This document shows, one piece after another, positions 48,942-57,177 of a stretch of DNA of 57,177 bases; positions within the stretch are counted from its first letter, which is position 1, and every line of letters starts with the position of its first letter. A program made the position numbers and the translations under genes. Below the pieces are notes generated by a model, which ran no database searches, was not told the origin of the DNA, and saw only the letters and a program-made list of their open reading frames with translations. Source of the stretch: Candidatus Gagatemarchaeum stordalenia (GTDB taxonomy: Archaea > Thermoproteota > Nitrososphaeria > Nitrososphaerales > Gagatemarchaeaceae); contig PLUF01000056.1 in NCBI GenBank assembly GCA_003164815.1, positions 1-57,177 on the forward strand, written 5' to 3'.

Positions 48942-49310
48942 ATGCCGAGTCACGAAGTCAAGAACATGTCCGCCTCGAAGGACATCAAGGAGTTCAAGCA
49001 CGCTAGGATGGAACTGGTAGACATCGCAGGCCACGCGGTCGCACGGTTTACGTTGAAGAAAGGATGGAAGTGGTCGGACGATATCAAGCCGGTAGTCAAG
49101 ACGGAGTGGTGCATGGCCCCGCACCTCCAGTACGTGATCTCCGGCAAACTCGGAGCCAAGATGAAGGACGGAACCGAATTCGAGATCGGGTCGGGAGACG
49201 TGGCGTACATTCCGCCAGGACACGACGCCTGGGTCGTCGGAAATGAGCCAGTCGTCGGCATCGAGTTCGTCGGCGGGAGGGTCGCCGCGGAAGGACCAAA
49301 GAAGAAGTAG
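48942..49310 (+). CDS. Single-domain cupin protein
   Basis: About 122 residues from ATG 48942; a TATA-like AAATTTATTAG lies at 48905-48915. Cupin motifs: KWSDDIKPVVKTEWCMAPHLQYVISGKLGAKM (motif 1, His-rich signature partly replaced) and GSGDVAYIPPGHDAWVVGNEPVVGIEF (motif 2 with PPGHD). The metal-binding site seems incomplete, so it may be a sensor or binding protein rather than a dioxygenase. Upstream 48742-48904 shows no gene. Confidence 0.8.
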   Translation: MPSHEVKNMSASKDIKEFKHARMELVDIAGHAVARFTLKKGWKWSDDIKPVVKTEWCMAPHLQYVISGKLGAKMKDGTEFEIGSGDVAYIPPGHDAWVVGNEPVVGIEFVGGRVAAEGPKKK

Positions 49311-49397
49311 GCAAAACCGACTCGGATTCGGGCCGCATTCCGAATCGGGCCGCGAATACAAAGATTAATTAGCAACGGAGGTCTCTGTCCGGTTGAT

Positions 49398-49919
49398 TTG
49401 GCCTCAGAGACAGGCGGAAGTGGAGATATGACTGAAGAGATGAGCGGCGCTGCGTTGCCCGCATCGGGCATGAGCGAGGGGTTGCCGGCGTCGTCAGGAA
49501 CCGATGCAGCCGCTCAGGCCGCCCCCCAGGCAGAGGGCAGGCGCACTCAGCTCAAGATAGTAAGGGAGAACCTCGAGTATCTGTCACGGGACATCGGGAA
49601 TTTTAGGAGCAGCCACTCAGCGAGCATCAAGAGGCTGGAGAAGCAGGTAGCTGCCCTCCGGAGCGAACTGGCAGCCACCAAGCTCTCGAAGGACGTCGGC
49701 AGCTTCAGGAAGAGCCACGATGCGAGCGCAAAGAGATTAGAGAAGCAGGTAGCCACGCTGCGCGCCGATCTGGCCGCGCTGAAGACCAGCATCGCGAAGG
49801 ACGCAGCCCGAAGCCACGCCAAGCAAGAGGCCGTACTGTCGAAGATCCTCGCGAAGGTCAGCGCCAAGCCCGCGAAGCCCAAGCCTTCGAAGCCTGTCAA
49901 GAGCGCTAAGAAACGGTAG
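49398..49919 (+). CDS. Coiled-coil protein with Lys/Pro-rich tail
   Basis: 173 residues from TTG (ATG 49428 also possible). A Gly/Ala/Ser-rich N-terminus (about 1-50), then two repeats of a coiled-coil unit, RDIGNFRSSHSASIKRLEKQ and KDVGSFRKSHDASAKRLEKQ, each followed by a heptad-like VAALRSEL/VATLRADLAAL, and a basic tail of SAKPAKPKPSKPVKSAKKR type, reminiscent of DNA-binding histone-like tails. No enzyme motif. A role in chromatin or scaffold is only a guess. Confidence 0.6.
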   Translation: MASETGGSGDMTEEMSGAALPASGMSEGLPASSGTDAAAQAAPQAEGRRTQLKIVRENLEYLSRDIGNFRSSHSASIKRLEKQVAALRSELAATKLSKDVGSFRKSHDASAKRLEKQVATLRADLAALKTSIAKDAARSHAKQEAVLSKILAKVSAKPAKPKPSKPVKSAKKR

Positions 49920-49995
49920 AATCATCCAGCGAAAGCCGCTGGCCAGGATGCTCCGTGGATTGCGGCTGCTGGCCGAGCCCAGGGATTCCTCCGGC

Positions 49996-51630
49996 TCAGG
50001 TTGCAGGGTTCGGGGCGACCTCGGGTGAGGGCACTGTCGCCTGTGACCCGCCCTCGGTCGAGCCTCCCTTTTGGGACGACGTCTTCGGGAGGCGTCCCTT
50101 CAGGAACAATACGAAGACGAATGCGACAACCAGGAGGGCCACCATGACGCCGAACGTCTGGTCGTAGGAGCTGAGCAGCGAGGTCTCGAAGGAGCTGAGG
50201 TAGCTCGCGCAGAGCGGGATCGGCGGCGTAGTGGACAGGCACATGACGCTGGGCGAGGGGTCCAGCGAGGAAAGACGTGTGGACTGGAATGAAGCCAGGA
50301 CCGACAACCCGACGGCTCCTCCCAGAGATTGGAGGAACTGTATCATCCCGCCGGCCTCACCGACGTTGACCATCTCCACTTGGTTCTGGGCGGCCAAGAG
50401 GAAGACGGGGAATGTCACGCCTATCCCGAAGCCAAGAGGAATCAGGGGAAGGACGATTCCCCCGACCGGCACCACTCCGAACATCAGCTTCCAGAGCGGT
50501 GTCGAGATCGAGAGCGTGGTCAGGCCGGCCATTCCGATTATCCCGATGACAATCCCGATGACCGTCACGACGCGGTAGGGGAGCCTTGTGAGGAGCTGTC
50601 CCCCGAGGACGGCCCCGATGACGAGCGGTATGACCAGGAAATAGAGTATGTCCCGGACGGTCTCCGACGAGCCAGAGCCGGGAGCCAGCACGACCCCCAC
50701 CACCAGCGAGAGGAACGTCGCGACGGGGAAGAAGACCATCCCGATGAAGAAGGTGGCCCCGCCTCCTGCAGCAATGACGCGGTGGCTGAAGAGCCGGATC
50801 GGAACGAGCGGGTTCTCGGCCCGAAGCTCCAAGATCACAAAGGCGATCACCAGGATCCCTCCAGTGCCGAACAGACCAAGAGTGCGTGAGTCGGTCCAAG
50901 CCCACCCGCTATCGACTATCTGGTAGAGTGGATACATTATCGCGGCCACCCAACCGACGAGGAGTGCGGCGCCCGTAAGGTCGAACTTCCTGACCAGCTG
51001 CGGCCGGAGAGGCCCAAGGGTCACGGCGATGATCGCGAAGCCGGCGATTCCGACGGGGATGTTCACATAGAACACCCACCTCCAGGACGTGTACTGCACT
51101 ATAGCGCTGCCGAGGAGCGGTCCCGCGACGACCGCTATGCCGAAGACCCCCGAGAGGGCGCCGATGACCCTCGCCCTGGTCTTGGGCGGGAAGACTACGG
51201 CTACGATTGCTATCCCGATGGGGAAGAAGCCGCCGCTGCCAAGCCCCTGGATGGCCCGGAAGACGATGAGCTCGGTGAGGTTCTGGCTCAGCCCGGAGAG
51301 GACCGAGCCGACCATGAAGACTGCGAGCGCGCCGAGGAAGACATTCCGCCGGCTCCACAGGTCGGAGAGCTTGGCGAAGATCGAGATGCTCGCGGTGGAG
51401 GCGATGACGTACGCGCTGATCACAAAAGTGCCGCTGTTCGGCTGGCCAAACTGGGCGAGGATCGTCGGGAGCGCAGTGAGGGCGACGAAGTTGTCGAGCG
51501 CACCCATCAGGAGAGCCAGCAGAATCCCGACCGTGACCAGGAGCTCAAACCTCGGGGTCGGAAGAGGTGGTGAATCGCTCGGGACCGGGCTTCCGGCGGA
51601 TTGGTCTAGAGCATTCGCTTGGTTCGACAA
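49996..51630 (-). CDS. MFS multidrug efflux transporter, DHA2 (14-helix) family
   Basis: 544 residues from TTG, with a TATA-like GTTTATAACTAAATAG (plus-strand 51652-51667) about 25 nt upstream. About 14 hydrophobic helices. LDNFVALTALPTI, SDLWSRRNVFLGALAVFMVGS (motif A), FRAIQGLGSGGFFPIGIA (motif B) and GPLLGSAIVQYTSWRWVFYVNIPVG (motif C) are drug:H+ antiporter signatures. It exports hydrophobic drugs or metabolites. C-terminal Ser/Pro/Thr tail is disordered. Confidence 0.9.
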   Translation of the reverse strand: MSNQANALDQSAGSPVPSDSPPLPTPRFELLVTVGILLALLMGALDNFVALTALPTILAQFGQPNSGTFVISAYVIASTASISIFAKLSDLWSRRNVFLGALAVFMVGSVLSGLSQNLTELIVFRAIQGLGSGGFFPIGIAIVAVVFPPKTRARVIGALSGVFGIAVVAGPLLGSAIVQYTSWRWVFYVNIPVGIAGFAIIAVTLGPLRPQLVRKFDLTGAALLVGWVAAIMYPLYQIVDSGWAWTDSRTLGLFGTGGILVIAFVILELRAENPLVPIRLFSHRVIAAGGGATFFIGMVFFPVATFLSLVVGVVLAPGSGSSETVRDILYFLVIPLVIGAVLGGQLLTRLPYRVVTVIGIVIGIIGMAGLTTLSISTPLWKLMFGVVPVGGIVLPLIPLGFGIGVTFPVFLLAAQNQVEMVNVGEAGGMIQFLQSLGGAVGLSVLASFQSTRLSSLDPSPSVMCLSTTPPIPLCASYLSSFETSLLSSYDQTFGVMVALLVVAFVFVLFLKGRLPKTSSQKGGSTEGGSQATVPSPEVAPNPAT

Positions 51631-51705
51631 CGCTCCGGGCCCTTCATCTATTTAGTTATAAACGTATTGGGCGTCCGATAGTAATTCTTGAGATGCTTGC
51701 TCAGA

Positions 51706-52707
51706 CTAGGGGACCAGGACTGCCCTGGCGCTCAACTCGCCATCCTTCAGGCTCCTCAGCATCTCATTGGCTTCGTCTAGGCGGTGCGTCTCCGTAACAG
51801 GGACGATCTTTCGGGCCGCGGCGACGACCTCTCTCATGGCCTGGCGCCCCCCGACGAGGGTACCGACCACCCTCTTCTCTTCATCGAATGGGGATCCTCG
51901 ATTCCTCCCGGTGCGCCCATCACTATGGTGCCGCGTGGCCTGGTTGCCTTGATTGCCTGCATTGCGACGTTGCTCAAAGGCGCGAAGACTATGCACTAAT
52001 CCATCTTTCCCAGTCGCACGAGCTCCGCGACAGGGTCCTTCTTGCCATCGATGGGCGTGGCCCCCAGCTCCGATGCGAGCGCGAGGTGGAGTTCGCTTCT
52101 CGTCACGGCGTATACGTCGGCCCCGTACAGCTTCGCGAACTGGATTGCCAGGTGTCCTACACCACCGACTCCGAACACGGCCACCTTCTTCCCAGGTTCG
52201 ATCGGGGCCTTCTTGACGGCTCCGTGCGCAGTCACCCCCGGACAGAAGAGAGGCGCCGCAGTGACAGCGTCAAGGTTCGACGGGAGCGGGTAGATGTGCC
52301 CCTCATACGCGAGGATGTACTCGGCGAACCCCCCCGTCGACGGTCTCCCCGAGAATCTCCTTCTTCGTACAGAAGTACTCCCCTCCCGTCAGGCAGAACT
52401 CACACGTGCCGCAGGACGTCCATAGCGGCTGCATCCCGACCCTGTCGTTCTTGCTGACCGACTCGACCCCCGGTCCCACCTCAGCCACGCGACCCGCGAT
52501 CTCGTGACCGGGGATGATGGGATACTTCGGCGGGACTCCGGCGGCGACCCAGTCTCCCTCGACCATGTTGAGATTGGACCGGCACACTCCGGATGCCTCG
52601 ATCTTCACGAGAACCTGCCCCTTGCCGGGCTTTGGGGTCTCTATGTCCTCGATCCTGAGAGGACTTGTCTCGATCTTTCCTACCTGTTAGAGCAGGGCCG
52701 CCTTCAT
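51706..52707 (-). pseudogene. Zinc-dependent alcohol dehydrogenase pseudogene, several lesions
   Basis: Joined frames restore an ordinary ADH of about 333 residues: KAALL...LRIEDIETPKPGKGQVLVKIEASGVC, GHEIAGRVAEVGPG, structural zinc CGTCEFCLTGGEYFC, AVFGVGGVGHLAIQFAKLYGA (NAD motif), and a C-terminus EEKRVVGTLVGG ... ARAVLVP. Lesions on the minus strand: TAA at codon 7 (52689-52687), frameshift in a run of seven G near 52335, in-frame TAG after LGKMD (near 51996), and a second frameshift near 51885-51895. None of the fragments would make an active enzyme. Confidence 0.8.
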
Positions 52708-53014
52708 TCAGTTCGGATTCCGGGCAAGACGAATATTTAGCGCTCGGCCGGAGCCCCCGCGGCGCGTGTCAGCGGGCCTTCTAACAACTCAATCGGCCGG
52801 CAGGGGCGAGTCCAGCCTCGGGTTCGCTTTGCAATCCGAAGAGGCGGCTGCAGACAACAAGTTACAAGGAATACGACGGGGCCGGTGGGCTTATCTTCAG
52901 TCGTGCCTATCGCTAGCTCGCTTGGCGCCTGCACACCCGGCGGGAGTGGCGTCTGACACCTCGCAAGAGCTGACGTCTGCCACGAACGCCATCTCTATAG
53001 AGAGGAGCGCCTAG
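52708..53014. other. Intergenic stretch, nothing convincing
   Basis: A possible 82-codon frame (52766-53014) lacks a domain and a good promoter and ends at the base before the next ATG; I treat it as chance. No RNA or repeat recognised. Confidence 0.4.
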
Positions 53015-53971
53015 ATGAAAGTTCGAACTGCGAAGGTCTGTTTTGCGGTCTTAGCCGCCGTCTTGATAGTCCTGAACGGTCTCACTCTGCTGTCCGCCCT
53101 CCCATATACCACGGGGACCGGGACGTTCTGCGACTCGCACGTCGGCTGCATAACCGTAGCAAGGGATTTCTCGGCTTATTATGAGGCCGGCTACCGTTTT
53201 CTCTTCAACCCCACCCAGGTCTACCACGAGGGGAACGTCTCAGGAGACTACCAGATACTCCCGAATCCCCAGATGTATCGCTACGCCCCATTCTTCCTCC
53301 CGCTCTTTATGGTCCCCCTGGTCGTCTCCTTCAGTTATCAGAATGCCCTGTGGGCCTTCGACGTCCTCCAGTTCGCGCTGCTGCCGCTCATAGCCTATCT
53401 CCTCTTCGACATCATGAGGCGGGTCTCCAGAAGAGGCGACTTCGTCGATAACCGGACCTTCGCCGCCTTCTCCCTGACGGCCTTGTTCGCCCTCCTCCAG
53501 CCCTTCGTGCTGTCCGCCTCTATCCTGACATTCTGGAGCTGGAGCTACTGGCGGATGTGGGTTAATGGCGAGGCGAGGGTCCTCCAGCTCTTCTTCCTCG
53601 TCCTTACCGTCTGCCTCCTCCTGAGGGGGTCGAGGCTCTCGGGCCTCACGTTCGTGCTGAGCTCGTTCGACCCCCGAATGAGCATCCTCTGCCTGCCCCT
53701 GATATTGTTCCTCTGTCTGAAGGTCGGCGGTCTGCGCAGGTTTGCCCTGAGCAGCGTGGCATCGTTTGCATTGATCTATGTGCCGACCCTGCTCTACGCC
53801 AACCTCGGGGGCCAGTTCTATGGCACCATATTCATCAAAGACTTCACAATCTACTCATACGAATGGATACCCATCCTGTCTATCATTTCCCTCACGGCCA
53901 CCATCATCGCCCTGGAACTGACGAAAAGGATTGAGATCGGCAAGCCCAAGGTTGCCGTCGGTATCGAATGA
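53015..53971 (+). CDS. GT87-like (DUF2029) membrane glycosyltransferase-type protein
   Basis: 318 residues, eight or nine hydrophobic segments. The first loop contains TVARDFSAYYEAGYRFLFNPTQVYHEG and PQMYRYAPFFLPLF, the pattern of GT-C-fold DUF2029/alpha-mannosyltransferase-type enzymes (acidic D in ARDFSAYY, then the RYxPxxxP stretch). They transfer sugars from polyprenyl-phosphate donors on the outer face of the membrane. It is somewhat shorter than usual (about 400), so the last helices may be missing. Monocistronic. Confidence 0.65.
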   Translation: MKVRTAKVCFAVLAAVLIVLNGLTLLSALPYTTGTGTFCDSHVGCITVARDFSAYYEAGYRFLFNPTQVYHEGNVSGDYQILPNPQMYRYAPFFLPLFMVPLVVSFSYQNALWAFDVLQFALLPLIAYLLFDIMRRVSRRGDFVDNRTFAAFSLTALFALLQPFVLSASILTFWSWSYWRMWVNGEARVLQLFFLVLTVCLLLRGSRLSGLTFVLSSFDPRMSILCLPLILFLCLKVGGLRRFALSSVASFALIYVPTLLYANLGGQFYGTIFIKDFTIYSYEWIPILSIISLTATIIALELTKRIEIGKPKVAVGIE

Positions 53972-54033
53972 CCGGGTTCGTTTGCGACTCGGGGCGCCTC
54001 TCTTACACGTGATGCGCTTTCCGTCTTGAGTGG

Positions 54034-54765
54034 TTACGACGACACGCTGGGGTCAGGGCTCGTGTACAGGAAGATCTTTCCAACGATCTTCTCCCCTGCC
54101 TTTGCAGCGAGAGCATGGGACGCCGCGTTGGACTCGGCGATCTCGTTGATCAGGGTGTGGACGTGCCTTGCCTTGAGATAGATTAGCCTCGCCTGTTGGT
54201 TGTCACTCATTATCCCAATCCTTCTGAACTGCGGCTCGACGTACAGCCCATGTGACCTTGCAACCCCGCCGACGATGGTCATCCACGCGATGCCCACGAT
54301 TCTGTCGGCTATCTTGACGACGAAGCACTTGTCCCCGTTCTTTAGGGCGACGCTAACCCACGGCCTGTTCGTGTCGGGTTGTGTGGCGGCCATGAACTCC
54401 TCCAGTTCCCTGACGTCATGGTCCATGCTGACATGATGCTTGAACCTGTGGTCCAATGGAGCCTTGTCAACGTCCAACTGCCAGATGTTCCAGACCTCCC
54501 GGGGGTGATCCGCTACCTCGAGCTCTGAGAAGATGTAGCTGGAAGGTTTGAGCCCATAGAAGTGATCGAATACCTCCCTGGATTTCGTGAAGACGGTGCC
54601 CGTCGCCTCGTAGCTGTCATAGATGAACAGGCCAGTCTTGGCCCCCTCGGAGTTCCGGGAGAGGTAGACTTCGCCTCCCGCTTCGAGAGCCTCCTTGACC
54701 TCGTGGCGGAGGAGCGGGTCATAGAGGGAGAGCCCCTTCGGTAGATCGCTCAGCTGCTCATCCAC
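54034..54765 (-). CDS. GNAT-fold acetyltransferase with N-terminal extension
   Basis: 243 residues. The C-terminal half is a GNAT domain: HDVRELEEFMAAT, CFVVKIADRIVGIAWMTIVGGVARSHGLYVEPQFRRIGIMSDNQQARLIYLKARH (RxxGI motif) and NAASHALAAKAGEKIVGKIFLY. The first 100 residues (YLSRNSEGAKTGLFIYDSYEATGTVFTKS) resemble the GNAT-like half found in tandem acetyltransferases. It lies 94 bp after the gene at 54860 in the same orientation. Acceptor unknown. Confidence 0.65.
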   Translation of the reverse strand: MDEQLSDLPKGLSLYDPLLRHEVKEALEAGGEVYLSRNSEGAKTGLFIYDSYEATGTVFTKSREVFDHFYGLKPSSYIFSELEVADHPREVWNIWQLDVDKAPLDHRFKHHVSMDHDVRELEEFMAATQPDTNRPWVSVALKNGDKCFVVKIADRIVGIAWMTIVGGVARSHGLYVEPQFRRIGIMSDNQQARLIYLKARHVHTLINEIAESNAASHALAAKAGEKIVGKIFLYTSPDPSVSS

Positions 54766-54859
54766 GGCCGTTATCTTGGATACCTGGACGATGTTGCTCG
54801 TGGGCCTCTTGCCTCACGTTCTCCTATATCCGTCTATGCTGTGCTGCATGTTGTCACCG

Positions 54860-56098
54860 TTACCAATCCAGAATCGTGAATCTCCTGGTCAGTTTCTCTT
54901 CTCCAAGGACATTGCCGATGACCAATTCAAGGCTGTCCGGGCTGCGATGCAGGTCGACGACCTCATCATCCCTCAAGGCGTCCCTGAGGAGGTACTCGAA
55001 CTGGATTTTGCGGTCGGTTGCGTGCCCGAACCTCTTGATCCGCTCCCTCTCTATCTGCTCATAGGCGTACATGAATTCGTACAGCGACCTGTAGATCTGG
55101 TGCTCCATGCTCTCCTCAATGTTGAACTCGAGGTCGGCCCTGTCCCTCCCCCCGATGGTAATGTCCTGGAGCCCTTCCAGGTCCGCCCAGAAGATGGTTC
55201 CGTCCGGCGCCAACACCGCATCCTTGTCGAGCCAGACATCGTAGAAGTCCAGCCCGGTGTAGGTGCCGGTGTCATTCCTTCTCATGGACCTGACGAACAG
55301 GGTGAGGATCGCGATTCCGCTCCCGACGAAGTTCCTCAGGAAATCCATCGCCCTATTGTTGTTGTCTATGTGGAAGAAGTCAAAGAGCTCCCCCGTGTCA
55401 TCGCCGATTGTCCAGTCCGAATGGAAGTAGATCCTGACGTTGGACGGTATCAGCCTCGCCTCCTGGACCATCTCCTGTTTGAACCTCCTGTACCAGTAGA
55501 CCTGGGTGACCTCCTCCTGGAGGGCCTTCGGCAGCCTGACTATCTTCACCAGGGGGGCGATCCTGAACCCGTGGATGGACGTGGTGCCTGCATCCGACAT
55601 CTCTGCCGCTTTCATTGCGATGGACGCGAACTCGAGCCCCTGGGACCCATAGGGACACCCCCGCGACCACAACTCCCCGGTGAGATATCTTGGAAACTTC
55701 ATCTCCTTCTCCTTGAGGTTCATGACCCTGTCCTTCACGCCGCCGTTCTTCGTGAGGAGGCTGCAGATCTCTTCCTTCTTGAAGAGCTGACGGCTGAACG
55801 GGCTGGTCGTCGACCCTATCCCCTTGACGGAGAAGTAGAAATCGGTGCCATCGATGGTCAGGTAGGGTTCCCTGCTGACGGCGCTCCTGTTGTCGTCGAT
55901 AAGGAACTCCCTGGTCCCAATCGGGTCCGCCTCCGTGAAGGGTCTCACGCTCTCGGGAAGGTACACCTTCTCGAATTCAGGCATCTTGAAGCTTCGAAAA
56001 TACTTGTTGGTCGTCGTCCCTGCGCCTTCGTACACGTTGAGCTCGATGGGCATGCCCCTGAGCTCGATGGGCACCGGTCGATTGGTCGAAGTCGTCAA
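54860..56098 (-). CDS. Protein of unknown function, distant SelO/kinase-like pattern
   Basis: 412 residues, soluble. Segments DFYFSVKGIGSTTSPFSR and LWSRGCPYGSQGLEFASIAMKAAEMSDAGTTSIHGFRI recall, by eye only, the KGxGxTPFSR and REFxxSEAMxxLGIPTTR blocks of SelO/YdiU protein adenylyltransferases; VWLDKDAVLAPDGTIFWADLEGL could correspond to the kinase-like catalytic loop and metal-binding DxE. No clear HRD/DFG motifs, so identity is open. It starts 61 bp after the stop of the intein-containing zinc-ribbon gene and precedes a GNAT gene: probably one operon. Confidence 0.5.
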   Translation of the reverse strand: MTTSTNRPVPIELRGMPIELNVYEGAGTTTNKYFRSFKMPEFEKVYLPESVRPFTEADPIGTREFLIDDNRSAVSREPYLTIDGTDFYFSVKGIGSTTSPFSRQLFKKEEICSLLTKNGGVKDRVMNLKEKEMKFPRYLTGELWSRGCPYGSQGLEFASIAMKAAEMSDAGTTSIHGFRIAPLVKIVRLPKALQEEVTQVYWYRRFKQEMVQEARLIPSNVRIYFHSDWTIGDDTGELFDFFHIDNNNRAMDFLRNFVGSGIAILTLFVRSMRRNDTGTYTGLDFYDVWLDKDAVLAPDGTIFWADLEGLQDITIGGRDRADLEFNIEESMEHQIYRSLYEFMYAYEQIERERIKRFGHATDRKIQFEYLLRDALRDDEVVDLHRSPDSLELVIGNVLGEEKLTRRFTILDW

Positions 56099-56159
56099 GG
56101 CAAGTCACCCACGCCTGAATTCTATCGCCATCGCCTTATCCCAGAGGCCCTAGAAGTGC

Positions 56160-57177
56160 TCAACGCTGGGGGCCCCCGCAGTACGGGCACCTGTCAACCG
56201 TGGTCGGGATCAGGGTCCCGCAGTTATGAGTGATATGTGCTAAGGTGCAGAATGAGTTATCGATTTCAACTTGCAAATTGAAGACAGGTCCTTTGTAGCG
56301 GACATGTTCTATGGCGCGAATTTGATAGTATGCAAACTGTCTATCAAGTGAGCTTCGTTTCTTTCTCTGGTTTGAAAAGAGAACAAAATCAACGTTGTAA
56401 CACTCATTCAAATTCACCTGTCTGCCAAGTATGAGACCAAGGCCGCCTTTGCGCTTTACCCTCACGGTTGTGAGGTAGCCACATTTCGTCCCGAGTAGCT
56501 GTAAGTCATGCGCGAGCTGACGGCTTACAGTTGAAGCTCTGAACTTGCCTTCCTCCTCCATATGGCCATCACCTGCAAGATAGCTTCGTAAGAATGAATC
56601 CGCCATCTCGATGGGCAAATTCAAGACCCAGGCTGACAACTTCTTTTCGGTTGCGCCAGATCCAAAATGGCTTGCCAGTATTCTGCCGAGTTTCATGCTG
56701 TAAGCAGACACTCGGACGCCGTTTTCTGATACAACTAACCTTGTCGATATGCCAAGTCTTTCAATGGAAGATCTTAATTCAAACGCTCTTTGATATTCAA
56801 GGAGATTCTTACCAAGTGCGAAGATAATTTCTCTGCTTTTGGGGCTGAACCAACCTTCAGCAAGATACCAGCCAGCGACGACTAAGAAATCATCGGTTAG
56901 TGGCAGTGTTTCACGCTTACTACGTCCTCTGTATGTAAAACAGTTTGAGATTGAGTCTTGTATGATGGCTTCTTGATTTCGGGGCAAGCACAGAAAGTCA
57001 TTTTTTTGTAGGATATTCGCTTCTATCCATTGAACTTGCGTCAGGATTCCTTTTGAATCATGGCCACCGAGCAACTTTGAGACGAGAAACGGATGTTCTG
57101 GTGTACACCAAGTCTCAGCATACGAACCCCAAGTGCGGATTCCAATCAAGTCTCCTTCCAGTTGATGGGATTGTGCC
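56160..57177 (-). CDS. Intein with LAGLIDADG endonuclease inside a zinc-ribbon protein (5' partial)
   Basis: The frame is open to the right edge. Visible intein parts: TWCTPEHPFLVS (block B with TxxH), LVVAGWYLAEGWF and FLRSYLAGDGHMEEEG (two LAGLIDADG motifs, about 130 residues apart), and the C-terminal splice region VFNLQVEIDNSFCTLAHITHN followed by Cys. The C-extein is only 20 residues, CGTLIPTTVDRCPYCGGPQR, a zinc ribbon whose second pair is CPYC. The intein therefore interrupts the first Cys pair of the ribbon, and Cys+1 is both splice nucleophile and zinc ligand. The stretch is visibly lower in GC than its neighbours. N-extein and intein block A lie outside the window. Confidence 0.8.
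   Translation of the reverse strand, partial: AQSHQLEGDLIGIRTWGSYAETWCTPEHPFLVSKLLGGHDSKGILTQVQWIEANILQKNDFLCLPRNQEAIIQDSISNCFTYRGRSKRETLPLTDDFLVVAGWYLAEGWFSPKSREIIFALGKNLLEYQRAFELRSSIERLGISTRLVVSENGVRVSAYSMKLGRILASHFGSGATEKKLSAWVLNLPIEMADSFLRSYLAGDGHMEEEGKFRASTVSRQLAHDLQLLGTKCGYLTTVRVKRKGGLGLILGRQVNLNECYNVDFVLFSNQRKKRSSLDRQFAYYQIRAIEHVRYKGPVFNLQVEIDNSFCTLAHITHNCGTLIPTTVDRCPYCGGPQR

Noticed and set aside
52766-53014. 82-codon frame before the GT87-like gene
   Set aside because: No domain, no TATA box in place, likely chance.
54776-56233. 485-codon plus-strand frame over the SelO-like gene
   Set aside because: Antisense shadow rich in Pro, Leu, Asp and Arg; the minus-strand protein has normal composition and operon context.
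1-57177. CRISPR array, rRNA genes or prophage
   Set aside because: I looked for regularly spaced short repeats, rRNA-like stretches and phage structural genes and found none; the only tandem repeat is the coding one at 1-384.

Overview
This 57 kb window comes from the chromosome of a GC-rich archaeon. The evidence is two genes for transcription factor B (15028-15969 and 30635-31573), an archaeal-type ribosomal protein S10, the archaeal variant of the mevalonate pathway (phosphomevalonate dehydratase plus a UbiD-type decarboxylase and UbiX), an archaeal Ser/His/Asp signal peptidase, a tRNA without encoded CCA, and many genes with a TATA-like box only 24-30 nt before the start codon (leaderless or nearly leaderless mRNAs). 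A TACK archaeon, perhaps a non-ammonia-oxidising Nitrososphaerota lineage, is my best guess; no rRNA is present to settle it. I see no CRISPR array or replication origin.

Layout. 1-5 kb: surface proteins (a Thr-rich repeat protein and two proteins with a VPQF-membrane-basic tail) around a membrane protein/sugar epimerase pair. 5.2-9.2 kb: two nucleotide-sugar dehydrogenases flanking a YdjM-like membrane protein, the first dehydrogenase carrying an inserted zinc ribbon. 9.3-16 kb: CorA, small unknowns, a HAD phosphatase, a TnpB-only insertion element, S10, a second epimerase and TFB. 16-18.6 kb: an M20 amidohydrolase, a LAGLIDADG endonuclease gene broken in a CT repeat, and a tRNA-Ser(UGA) that appears to be interrupted three times. 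18.7-30.5 kb: housekeeping metabolism (3-hydroxyacyl-CoA dehydrogenase, enoyl-CoA hydratase, thioesterase, cobalamin adenosyltransferase, peroxiredoxin, malic enzyme, dipeptidase, PntA1-PntA2-PntB transhydrogenase). 30.6-36.7 kb: second TFB, a secreted phosphoesterase, a TetR regulator with a striking operator and its glycosidase-like partner, a PAP2-like lipid enzyme, then a fluoride riboswitch with CrcB and DUF190.

36.8-57 kb: an MMPL transporter; small zinc proteins; an orphan transposase piece; a four-gene secreted-fibre cluster (two paralogous 170-residue secreted proteins, a 627-residue secreted protein and a dedicated signal peptidase with a cytosolic zinc ribbon) that looks like a TasA/AbpA-type pilus system; the mevalonate module; a cupin; a coiled-coil protein; an MFS exporter; a heavily damaged alcohol dehydrogenase gene; a GT87-like membrane protein; and, at the right edge, a GNAT / SelO-like / intein-containing zinc-ribbon gene set.

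The strongest candidates for something new are the secreted-fibre cluster (40.5-44.4 kb), the multiply interrupted tRNA-Ser with a neighbouring frameshifted homing-type endonuclease (17.5-18.6 kb), and the zinc-ribbon insertion in the nucleotide-sugar dehydrogenase. All functional calls come from reading motifs by eye; no database search was run.
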